Part shown: piece after piece, positions 30,188-38,129 of the stretch
How positions within the stretch are numbered: position 1 is the stretch's first letter
Layout of the letters: every line of letters starts with the position of its first letter
NCBI RefSeq assembly: GCF_020166435.1
Contig: NZ_JAINZP010000012.1
Coordinates: 1 to 64,000 of the forward strand
Length of the DNA: 64,000 bases
DNA from: Pectobacterium versatile
Lineage (GTDB): Bacteria > Pseudomonadota > Gammaproteobacteria > Enterobacterales > Enterobacteriaceae
Direction: 5' to 3'
The notes under the pieces: generated by a model
Databases searched by the model: none
What the model saw: only the letters and a program-made list of their open reading frames with translations
What the model was told of the DNA's origin: nothing
Program-made: the position numbers and the translations under genes

Positions 30188-31417
30188 TCATGGCCTTTCT
30201 GCAGTGAGCTGTACCGTACTGATGGTGCGTGCGCGAAAACCCGCTTCACAATAGCAAAGGTAAAACACCCACAGGCGCTGGAAAGGTTCATCAAAGCCCT
30301 GAGCATTCAGCATATGCCACTGTTGATAAAAGCGCTGCCGCCATTCGCTGAGGGTGCGAGCGTAGTCCTGACCGATATCAAACAGATCGCGGGTGATAAA
30401 ATCGGTATGCCGCGTCATGGTGGTCGTCATCGCGGTAATTGAGGGCAGAAAACCGCCGGGAAAAATGTAGCGTTGGATAAAATCGACGTTACGGCAGTAG
30501 TGGCTGTACCGCTGGTCGGCAATCGTGATCGCCTGAAGCACCATGCGGCCTTGTGGACGCAGCAATTGCTGGCAGCGTTTGAAGAAAGTGGGTAAATAGG
30601 CTTTTCCGACCGCTTCGATCATTTCGACCGACACCAGCTTGTCATACTGACCGGTCAACGCGCGGTAATCCTGTAACAGCACAGTCACTTTATGGCTCAG
30701 GCCTGCTTGCTGAATGCGCTCAACCGCGTAGTCATATTGCTGTTGTGACAGCGTGGTCGTGGTGACGTGACAGCCATATTCACGCGCGGCCAGTTCGGCT
30801 AATCCCCCCCAGCCGGTGCCAATTTCCAGTAAATGATCCGTTTCACAGAGCGCCAACTGTTCGCAGAGACGGCGCAACTTGGCGCGCTGTGCGTCTTCCA
30901 GCGTCATTTCGGGTTGCTGATACCAGGCGCTAGAGTAGAGCATCTCGCTATCGAGAAAGCTGCGGTAAAAATGGTTGCCCAGATCGTAGTGAGCGGCGAT
31001 ATTTTTCTGCGCCTGCTGTGGGCGGTTACGGCGGCACCAGTGGATAAACCGGTGAAATGGCCCCGTCAACCAGCCAAAACGCGTTTCAAGCGTATCGATT
31101 AGCGCCTGATTCTGCGCCAAAAGCTGGAGAACGAGCGTGAGGTTGGTTGAGCTCCAATCACCATCGATATAGCTTTCGCCGGCAGCGATACTTCCACCGA
31201 GCAGTACACGGCGATAAACGCGATGGTTATGTATCGTGATTTCACCTTGCAGCGTCGCGTGTTGATCCCCGAATAACGTTTCATTGCCTTCTGGTTCGCG
31301 AAGGCGCAACCCTCCGCCGTCTATTCGACTAAGCAGAAGAAACACCACTTTTCTGGCCCGAGTATAGCGAGCGGTATTGCTCGGGTGACGCACCAACTGT
31401 GTTTCCGTTGAACTCAT
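30188..31417 (-). CDS. Cyclopropane-fatty-acyl-phospholipid synthase family methyltransferase
   Basis: A 409-residue SAM-dependent enzyme of the Cfa/Mma family. The N-terminal domain, about 1-120, has the GESYIDGDW segment. The SAM loop LEIGTGWGGLAELAA is near 198-212, and SVEMIEAVG and FIQRYIFPGG are family blocks. It acts on unsaturated acyl chains of membrane lipids. It is the last gene of a five-gene operon and overlaps the previous gene by 4 bases (ATGA). The partner genes suggest a modified product rather than a plain cyclopropane ring. Confidence 0.9.
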   Translation of the reverse strand: MSSTETQLVRHPSNTARYTRARKVVFLLLSRIDGGGLRLREPEGNETLFGDQHATLQGEITIHNHRVYRRVLLGGSIAAGESYIDGDWSSTNLTLVLQLLAQNQALIDTLETRFGWLTGPFHRFIHWCRRNRPQQAQKNIAAHYDLGNHFYRSFLDSEMLYSSAWYQQPEMTLEDAQRAKLRRLCEQLALCETDHLLEIGTGWGGLAELAAREYGCHVTTTTLSQQQYDYAVERIQQAGLSHKVTVLLQDYRALTGQYDKLVSVEMIEAVGKAYLPTFFKRCQQLLRPQGRMVLQAITIADQRYSHYCRNVDFIQRYIFPGGFLPSITAMTTTMTRHTDFITRDLFDIGQDYARTLSEWRQRFYQQWHMLNAQGFDEPFQRLWVFYLCYCEAGFRARTISTVQLTAERP

Positions 31418-32139
31418 GGGGTGTCCTTTTTTCCAGACTGCGGATGAGGATAAACGGGAGAACGTTTAATCCACAGTTTCAAAGCCTGCCAATATATGGT
31501 GCAGGCGGTTTTCATCGTCATTAACGGTAGAGACCAAAGCTGAGCACGCAGGGCGGCACGAGTGAGCGGCTGACGATGCAGCACCAGCGTCGCATCAAAC
31601 TCGCGTCCTTGTCTGTGATTCTCGATGTGGATCCTCAGACGCGCGTCGGGCGGCGTGAGTCGCCAGTGATACACCATCTCCATTGGGTTAAAAGGCGACA
31701 CATGAAACGCTTTGGAAACAGGCATAGAACCATCGGGGACGACAGCATAGGTGTGACGTTCGTTCCAGGGGGTATTACGCACTTCTGCCAATAGCCAGCG
31801 TAGTTCGTTATGCTCATCGTACAAATAATAGAAATTGACCGGATTGAAATAACAGCCCAGATAGCGTAGCTGACACAGCAGCAAGACCTTCCCCGTGAGG
31901 CGTTCCCCGGTCAGTTCCGCAATTCGATCCTGCGCTTTGGTTTTGATGTCGCCGCCACCGAGGTAATCGCCGCGACAAAATGACGCAGGGGAAAAGCGCT
32001 CCAGCGCAATCCCCACATGCGGCAAGGCAGGGATCTCATCTAAATCGATTAACGTCATGAATAACGCATAGTCGAAACGATGTGTGACGGGCGTGAAGCG
32101 TCGGTGGCGAACCTTGCCAACATACAAGGCGCTATTCAT
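31414..32139 (-). CDS. DUF1365 family protein
   Basis: A 241-residue protein; start at the ATG at 32139 (MNSALYVGKVRHRRF), the typical opening 'Y.G.V.H.R..P..H.F.Y'. Conserved blocks are LCQLRYLGCYFNPVNFYYLYD and EVRNTPWNERHTY. Function is unproven. It is consistently encoded between an FAD amine-oxidase-like gene and a Cfa-like gene, as here, so it likely acts on the same lipid. It overlaps the upstream gene by 8 bases and the downstream gene by 4. Confidence 0.9.
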   Translation of the reverse strand: MNSALYVGKVRHRRFTPVTHRFDYALFMTLIDLDEIPALPHVGIALERFSPASFCRGDYLGGGDIKTKAQDRIAELTGERLTGKVLLLCQLRYLGCYFNPVNFYYLYDEHNELRWLLAEVRNTPWNERHTYAVVPDGSMPVSKAFHVSPFNPMEMVYHWRLTPPDARLRIHIENHRQGREFDATLVLHRQPLTRAALRAQLWSLPLMTMKTACTIYWQALKLWIKRSPVYPHPQSGKKDTP

Positions 32140-33400
32140 CTTGCACACTCTGATGGAGGAGGTTGACGACATCCAACGCGCTTTTGACGCCGTCTTCATG
32201 AAAACCGTTGTACCAATAGGCGCCACAAAACCAACTGCGGTTGTGCCCATTAATACGTTCACGCTGCTGCTGGTACTCGGTCGTCTGTTGAGTAAACACC
32301 GGGTGATGATAAACCGCGTGGTGCAGTATTTTATTCGGGTCAATATCCTGCTGGGGGTTTAGCGAGACACAGAAGGTGGTGGATGAACGAATACCTTGCA
32401 GGATGTTCATGTTATAGGTCACGGAGGCCCGCACGCGGCTAAACGCCTGATCGACCGGCAGACGGTAATTCCAGCTTGCCCACGCTCGCTGATTATGGGG
32501 AAGAAGCTGGGTGTCGGTATGCAAAACCACGCGGTTAGGCTGATAGCGTATGCCGCCGAGGATACGCTGCTCATCGGGCGTACTCGTTGCCAGCAGCGCC
32601 AGCGTCTGATCGGAATGGCAGGCGAAAATCACCTGATCGAATCGGTACGCCTGCTCGGCGGTATGCACCGTAGCACCTGCATCATCGCGTGTTACCTGAT
32701 TGACGGGCGTCTGGACGTGGATCGTCGCCCGATTGTGGATGCGCTCTGCGAGTCGCCGCACATATTCCCGTGAACCACCGGGAACCACCATCCATTGCGG
32801 GCGATTGACCAAATCCAGTAACCCGTGATGGTTGAAGAAGGTCAGGAAAAGCGACAGCGGGAAATGCCGCATATCCTCAAGCGACGACGACCAGATTGCT
32901 GCACCCATCGGCAAAAGATAGTGCTGGGCAAAGAACGGCGAGAATTTTTCCTGCTGCAACAAATGGCTTAGCGTCAGCCCCTGATAATCACCGCTGGCAA
33001 GATACCGCTTGCAGACGCGGTTAAAGCGCACAATCTCCGCAACGAAACGATAGAAACTGGGGCGGATCAGGTTGCCGCGCTGGGCGAATAGCGTGTTTAA
33101 CGTATGGCCGTTATATTCCAGACCTGAAACTGGATTACTAACCGAAAAGCTCATTTCTGTCGGCTGACCGGTTAACCCCAGTTCATCCAGCAGCGCAATA
33201 AAATGGGGATAGGTCCGCTCGTTGTAGACAATAAATCCCGTGTCGATGGCGTAGGTCGTGCCATCCTGAACCACATCGACCGTTGCCGTGTGGCCACCCA
33301 GATAATTGTTCGCCTCAAACACCGACACCTGAAAGCGATCGGATAATCTGAGCGCGCAGGTTAAGCCAGCAATACCGCTACCAATAATGGCAATCTTCAT
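32132..33400 (-). CDS. FAD-dependent oxidoreductase (amine oxidase / desaturase-like)
   Basis: A 422-residue flavoprotein; the ATG at 33400 places the FAD loop at the N-terminus (IAIIGSGIAGLTCALRL). YNERTYPHF near 60-68 and the tail GAYWYNGFHEDGVKSAL are typical of the amine-oxidase-like proteins that accompany Cfa-type genes. It is likely to introduce or rearrange double bonds in an acyl chain; substrate unproven. It starts 5 bases after the SDR gene and overlaps DUF1365. Confidence 0.88.
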   Translation of the reverse strand: MKIAIIGSGIAGLTCALRLSDRFQVSVFEANNYLGGHTATVDVVQDGTTYAIDTGFIVYNERTYPHFIALLDELGLTGQPTEMSFSVSNPVSGLEYNGHTLNTLFAQRGNLIRPSFYRFVAEIVRFNRVCKRYLASGDYQGLTLSHLLQQEKFSPFFAQHYLLPMGAAIWSSSLEDMRHFPLSLFLTFFNHHGLLDLVNRPQWMVVPGGSREYVRRLAERIHNRATIHVQTPVNQVTRDDAGATVHTAEQAYRFDQVIFACHSDQTLALLATSTPDEQRILGGIRYQPNRVVLHTDTQLLPHNQRAWASWNYRLPVDQAFSRVRASVTYNMNILQGIRSSTTFCVSLNPQQDIDPNKILHHAVYHHPVFTQQTTEYQQQRERINGHNRSWFCGAYWYNGFHEDGVKSALDVVNLLHQSVQDE

Positions 33401-33405
33401 ACGTT

Positions 33406-34122
33406 TTACCTTACTAACCGGCTGGCGAGCAGACGTTGCCATGACTGTGGGAGCACTGAAATCGCGTTGAGCAACAGCGCAAAGCGCAGAGGAAAAGTGA
33501 TCTCACGTTTTTTCTTTGCCAGACCACGGCGAATAGTTTCTGAGGCTTGTGATACGGAAATCAGCATCGGCATCGGGAAGTCATTACGTGCGGTCAACGG
33601 GGTATCGACAAAACCGGGTAAGATCAGGGACACGGTGATATTGCGAGCCTGCAAATCCAGCGATAGGCTGCGGGCGAAGTAGGCCAGCGCTGCCTTTGAC
33701 GCGCCATAGGCTTCCGCTCTTGGCAGCGCAACGAGGCTGGCGGTCGAACCAACCAGCGCCAGATGGCTACCGTTGGCAAGCTGTGGCAATAACACCGACA
33801 GGCAATTCACCGGGCCGATCACGTTAGTTGTCAGCACCCGACTGACTTTTTTCGCTTCAACGACGCCGTTATCCAGATACTCACAGGTTCCCGCACTGAG
33901 AATCACCAGATCGACCGTGACGCCGTCCAACGCCTGCTGTGTATCTGCCAGATTCGTCATATCAAATGCTATCGTGCGAATGGTTGGGAAGGCGGCAGTT
34001 AATGCGTTAAGTCGTTGTTCATCGCGCCCGCAGGCGAGGACGTCCCAGCCGTCTCTGGCATAATCCAGCGCCAATTGCTGGCCGATTCCAGAACTCGCCC
34101 CAGTAATCAACACGCGTTTCAT
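33406..34122 (-). CDS. Short-chain dehydrogenase/reductase
   Basis: A 238-residue classical SDR. The NAD(P) loop TGASSGIG is at residues 7-14, NAG is replaced by SAG at about 86-88, and the catalytic Ser (VGSTAS) is followed by YGASK (Tyr-x3-Lys) near 139-143. It has a basic C-terminal stretch. It overlaps the upstream NTF2-like gene by 4 bases. Confidence 0.9.
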   Translation of the reverse strand: MKRVLITGASSGIGQQLALDYARDGWDVLACGRDEQRLNALTAAFPTIRTIAFDMTNLADTQQALDGVTVDLVILSAGTCEYLDNGVVEAKKVSRVLTTNVIGPVNCLSVLLPQLANGSHLALVGSTASLVALPRAEAYGASKAALAYFARSLSLDLQARNITVSLILPGFVDTPLTARNDFPMPMLISVSQASETIRRGLAKKKREITFPLRFALLLNAISVLPQSWQRLLASRLVR

Positions 34123-34598
34123 GTCTGAAGTCTCGACTTCAGGTGGCTGATGAGCGAGCCAAGCAGGGGAACATGCTGATAAAGCATTGCGCCCATGTCG
34201 TAATAATCACGGTGATAGATAACGTTGTTGTCGGCGAAGAGCAGGTGGCTACAGCCCGCTAATGTCAGCGGCGCGTTGCGCTTTAACGACGGATGCGCGT
34301 AGTGCATCGTCCAGAACATTGTCGCACCGCCGCGGAAGGTATGGATATCGACGATCTCGAACTGACAGTAGCTCAGATTATCGAGTGAATGAGAAAAGTA
34401 GCGATGCAAAGCACTCAACCCATGATGGCTGGAAACGGGGTCGATGAAGTGAATATCCTGATGATAGATATCACTCAGCTCCGTTAATCTCTCGGCTGTC
34501 AGCTCTCGATAAAATGCCCTTATTTTCAGCAGAATAGGCTCATATTCATCATTCTCTACCGAGATGTCGTCTTCCTCACGCGCTTTTTCTATCGTCAT
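34119..34598 (-). CDS. NTF2-like (SnoaL-fold) protein, first gene of the lipid operon
   Basis: A 159-residue protein; the ATG at 34598 has GGAGTG upstream, while the 22 upstream codons look non-coding. It has the cone-shaped NTF2-like pattern: a helix with FYRELTAERLTELSDIYH, FIDPVSSHHG, then a strand-rich second half ending in MGAMLYQHVPLLG. Proteins of this type accompany SDR, amine-oxidase, DUF1365 and Cfa-like genes in many proteobacteria, often beside an ECF sigma factor; none is present here. Role unknown. Confidence 0.8.
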   Translation of the reverse strand: MTIEKAREEDDISVENDEYEPILLKIRAFYRELTAERLTELSDIYHQDIHFIDPVSSHHGLSALHRYFSHSLDNLSYCQFEIVDIHTFRGGATMFWTMHYAHPSLKRNAPLTLAGCSHLLFADNNVIYHRDYYDMGAMLYQHVPLLGSLISHLKSRLQT

Positions 34599-34941
34599 AA
34601 CCACTCCTGTTAAGGTCACCCACTCCCACGCGGTGGAAATGGCTAACAGATAGAGGAACATCAACGCTTATTAATTGAAAGATATCAACTTAGGTATAGA
34701 TTGAATCCACCGTTCGTCAAATAAGAATTTGAGGAATGGTTAAGAGGCAGTGATTCTTTAATTATCTAGAAAATAAAGTATTTAATTATTTTAAAAAAAA
34801 TTATTAATGAGTAAATCATTTCTGATTGTCGATTTTATTTAATTTGCAAATTTTAAAAAATTAATTATATTAATTCAGATTTTGATTTTAAGACTTAATT
34901 TTTATGTCTTGGATTTTTTTAAAAACAAATGAGAATAAATC
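34599..34941. other. 343-bp AT-rich intergenic region
   Basis: There is no gene. From about 34740 the composition is extremely AT-rich with long A and T runs, unlike the neighbouring operons, and this continues through the next gene. Such DNA is a usual H-NS target and marks a likely acquired segment. Confidence 0.6.
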
Positions 34942-35340
34942 ATGTCAATATTTTTTCAATCAATAAATAGTAAATTTAACACTTCATCTGATTCATGGGA
35001 GAATATCCCTGGGCTTTCTTTGAATTTAAAGGATCTTGCCCGTGCAGGTTCAAAAGAAGCATTAGTTACATTAACAGTTCCCTCTCCATACGCTACCGGT
35101 AATAATAATCCAGGGATAGATTTCGCAATTACTATTAATGGTAATATTCTTTCATTTGGTTCAGTGAGTTACTCTGATAAAAACCCTGCATCTCCCGGGA
35201 GAATTCCATTTTCTATTCAAATATTTGTAGATTTACAGAATCATGGTCAATCGGGTACAATACAAGCACAATGGAAAAGTGTTCGAGGCAGTACAGTACA
35301 TATTGACAGCCCTTGCAGTATTAGTGCTGTCGTTAATTAA
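34942..35340 (+). CDS. Small beta-rich protein of unknown function in AT-rich DNA
   Basis: A 132-residue protein with no recognised family and no signal peptide. It is nearly all alternating hydrophobic/polar stretches separated by Gly, Pro, Asn and Ser turns (ALVTLTVPSPYA, PGIDFAITINGN, PGRIPFSIQIFVDL, GTIQAQWKSVRGSTVHIDS), which suggests a compact jelly-roll or lectin-like sandwich. Codon and base use is strongly AT-biased compared with all neighbours, so it was probably acquired. It stands alone, with its own terminator, in a region of plant-interaction genes. A secreted or carbohydrate-binding role is a guess. Confidence 0.75.
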   Translation: MSIFFQSINSKFNTSSDSWENIPGLSLNLKDLARAGSKEALVTLTVPSPYATGNNNPGIDFAITINGNILSFGSVSYSDKNPASPGRIPFSIQIFVDLQNHGQSGTIQAQWKSVRGSTVHIDSPCSISAVVN

Positions 35341-35434
35341 TTATAATTAATAAATTTACCCCACCCAAAAAATATATCAATGCTGATTTATTATTTATTA
35401 AATCTATTAGTTTGATATCAAATATGTAGTAACG

Positions 35435-35479
35435 AAAAATCAGAATATCAAGGTAATGATATTTGATATTCTGATTTTT
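35435..35479 (+). terminator. Long hairpin terminator after the orphan gene
   Basis: Perfect 17-bp arms, AAAAATCAGAATATCAA (35435-35451) and its complement (35463-35479), around an 11-base loop. The A/T ends let it work in both directions. Confidence 0.8.
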
Positions 35480-35588
35480 ACAAGGAAGGTATTATATTTT
35501 TTACGTTTTGAGCCTATCTTTCCAGTGCATAGTCATTAATTAAGTATGCCTGAAATTTAGTTGATTTCCCCTCAAATCTTGTATTGCA

Positions 35589-35639
35589 GAAAAAAAGAAA
35601 ACATGGCGCAAAATGTAGTGACAACGTCACGCCATGTTT
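35589..35639 (-). terminator. Terminator after srfC
   Basis: Ten-base arms AAACATGGCG (35599-35608) and CGCCATGTTT (35630-35639), followed on the minus strand by a TTTTCTTTTTTT run. It lies 28 bases past the srfC stop. Confidence 0.7.
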
Positions 35640-35666
35640 CCTAGATCGACAGCGGTAGACTGAACG

Positions 35667-38129
35667 TTATTTCTCCGCGGGTTTAATCAACGTCAGAATC
35701 GTGCCTAGCTGTTCACGCTGTTCCGCGCTGACTTCGCGCGCAGCGGAATAGCCCGCATTCTGAATAATCATCTCATTCAAACCCACCAGCCAGTCATAGA
35801 TATAAAACGCCGTATTGTTGGTTGGCGTGAGCGACAGCTTGGTTAAGCGCTGTGAAGCCCCAAAGCTGACCGCCTGTTTTTCGGGTTTAGCGAAAATTTT
35901 ATGACCGCGATTGATACGGCTGGCAGGGCGCAGGGATTCATCAAGCTGCTGGAAACCGAGCCAGGCAACGAAGTCACCGAGAATAGTCAGCACGCGTGAA
36001 ACCTGACGGTCTGCCTTATTCTCGCGGTTGATGCCCAACTGCTCGCCGTCGACCAACATGTCAACCAGCGCCTCTTCGATCCGTAAGCGGATACTGCCAG
36101 TAATCAATTCTTCAACCAGCATTTCGATCGTCGCTTTCGGCACGTTCAGCAAATCGAGAAGCGGGGCATTTTCCGGCAGGCCACGCAAATAGTTAATCCA
36201 ATAACGATAAACACCGTGTGCGTAGTCCGCCTCATAGCTGTGGTCGACCGTCAAAATCGGCGGAGCAGGTTGATCGATAGCGATCGGTTCATCGGCAAAC
36301 AGATCGATTTCGATCCCGACACCAAACGGATCGCTATGAGCGGACGGGGCGGAGAGGTCTTCGGCATCAGCGTGGAAACCGCCATAGCTTGCCCCTTTCT
36401 GCTGCAGATACAGACGGCGCAGCTCATCACGCGAAGGCAGCAGCCGTTCCAGCAGTTCACCGTGTACACCGGTTCGGGTCTGGAGCGATTTGAGCAAGGT
36501 CTCTGCGATGCGCTGTTTTTCTGCCGGATCGTCAACATCAACGGGCAGATACCAGTTACCCAGCAGGTTATCGCTGAGTTCACGTTGGAGTTCGCTAAGC
36601 TGTTCGCTGATGCGCCCCAGTTTTACATCCCGGTGAACTTCCGCGCCCAGCCACGTTGCCATCCGCGCTACGCCGCGTTTATCCATCGCCAGCATCGTTC
36701 CCCAGGCATCGCCCGGATTACCTACATAGCGTTGTACCGCGGCATCATAGTTTTGCCCGTGCGTAATGCGACGATCGTGGCGGGTGACCGCCCAAATCAG
36801 CCCCGGTTTACGGTGACTACGAACCTGTGCGTTTTCGCCTTGAGTCTGTTTAACCCAATGATCCAGCGCCTTGCCGACCACTTTAACGTCGGCGCGGTTG
36901 CCTGCGGCGCTGCATACCATCAGTACGTTCATTTCCTGATTATCGGTATAACGCTCCAGCAGATAGGCGCGTTTCGCCCGCAATAGCGTGTGCGCCAGTG
37001 GATGCTGTGTGCTTTGCTGTCTTGCTGGTGGCTCGTCCCGCGTCTCGCGGATCTCACCAAAACCGGGGAAGTCCAGCACATCGACCTGCTCGAACAGCGC
37101 TTCTTTAGGCGGCAAATGCAGCGGGATAAGCAACTCCGCCGTCAGCATCGTTAACTCAGCCAGCGAAAGCTCCGTCGTTTTCCCCGCGCGGCCATTCTGA
37201 ACCGGCCGCACCAGCACGCCGGGATCGTCGGCACTGTGTAAGCGTTCCAGCGCCGAACCGTCGATCAGACCGTCTGCCGGATTTAACTCATCATCCACCA
37301 GTATCCGCAGCGGCGCTAACAGCTTGCGCGTACCGGCCAGATGTTGCAGCGTGTGGCTGAAATGACGATAGGCGGTGGTCAGCGAATTCAGCTCGCCCCA
37401 CAGTACAGAGAAGAGCTGGGCGCGATCGTCAACGGTGAGATAAGGTGCTAATTCAATCGCAACCGGCCAGAAGTGGGCTTCCAGCTGTTTTTGCCGTTTG
37501 ACATCATGACGCGCGAGGTAGTCCCAGAGTTCGACGACTTCATCGCGGCTCATCCCTTCAACGGGTTCTGGCTGACGGTGCATCAACAGCGTTTTAATGT
37601 GTTCAGCAATATGGCGCTCGTCCAACTCTTCAAACGTGGTCTCTTGATTGAGATCGTTTAAAAACGCGTTGGCCATGATCTTGCCGATATCCAACTCACT
37701 GAGCAGTTGCAACTGAACGGGGAACGATTTGTTCTTCACGCCGGACTGTCGGCTAAACCGCGTAACAAGCGCGGTTGCCCGGTCGGACGGATTAATATGA
37801 TCGATAAAATCCAGCTGTTGCCCCTCAAACGAGGTTTCCAGCTTGCCGTTTTCGCCCCCGGCCAGCGATGTGATCAGGTAGGACTTTCCCGCCTGAGATA
37901 GGCCAAAAAAGCCGATGGCAATGTCTTTCTGCGCCACGTCGGACAGGTGCTGTGCTTTATTGTGATTACGGCGCAGTTTGACGATCAGACGGTCAGCTTC
38001 GATATCCAGACGCGGGGCGTTCTGGCGAGTGCTGTCAACCCAGTCGATGGCCTGTTCAACACCTTGCGCGACGGCCTGTAGCTGGCCGTGAAGTCGGGTA
38101 GAGAGCTGTTTGGGCGTTAATCGTTTCAT
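35667..38129 (-). CDS. srfC: SrfC-family virulence-associated protein with P-loop GTPase-like domain
   Basis: An 820-residue cytoplasmic protein, third gene of srfABC. A Walker A motif FFGLSQAGKS is near residues 74-83, and a DFPGFGE segment near 352-358 resembles a GTPase switch (D-x2-G). The rest is largely helical. srfABC was named in Salmonella as SsrB-regulated factors; the products are widely called virulence factors but their mechanism is poorly known. It overlaps srfB by 4 bases (ATGA). A SrfA membrane protein, an actin-like SrfB and a GTPase-like SrfC suggest an assembled machine. Confidence 0.92.
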   Translation of the reverse strand: MKRLTPKQLSTRLHGQLQAVAQGVEQAIDWVDSTRQNAPRLDIEADRLIVKLRRNHNKAQHLSDVAQKDIAIGFFGLSQAGKSYLITSLAGGENGKLETSFEGQQLDFIDHINPSDRATALVTRFSRQSGVKNKSFPVQLQLLSELDIGKIMANAFLNDLNQETTFEELDERHIAEHIKTLLMHRQPEPVEGMSRDEVVELWDYLARHDVKRQKQLEAHFWPVAIELAPYLTVDDRAQLFSVLWGELNSLTTAYRHFSHTLQHLAGTRKLLAPLRILVDDELNPADGLIDGSALERLHSADDPGVLVRPVQNGRAGKTTELSLAELTMLTAELLIPLHLPPKEALFEQVDVLDFPGFGEIRETRDEPPARQQSTQHPLAHTLLRAKRAYLLERYTDNQEMNVLMVCSAAGNRADVKVVGKALDHWVKQTQGENAQVRSHRKPGLIWAVTRHDRRITHGQNYDAAVQRYVGNPGDAWGTMLAMDKRGVARMATWLGAEVHRDVKLGRISEQLSELQRELSDNLLGNWYLPVDVDDPAEKQRIAETLLKSLQTRTGVHGELLERLLPSRDELRRLYLQQKGASYGGFHADAEDLSAPSAHSDPFGVGIEIDLFADEPIAIDQPAPPILTVDHSYEADYAHGVYRYWINYLRGLPENAPLLDLLNVPKATIEMLVEELITGSIRLRIEEALVDMLVDGEQLGINRENKADRQVSRVLTILGDFVAWLGFQQLDESLRPASRINRGHKIFAKPEKQAVSFGASQRLTKLSLTPTNNTAFYIYDWLVGLNEMIIQNAGYSAAREVSAEQREQLGTILTLIKPAEK

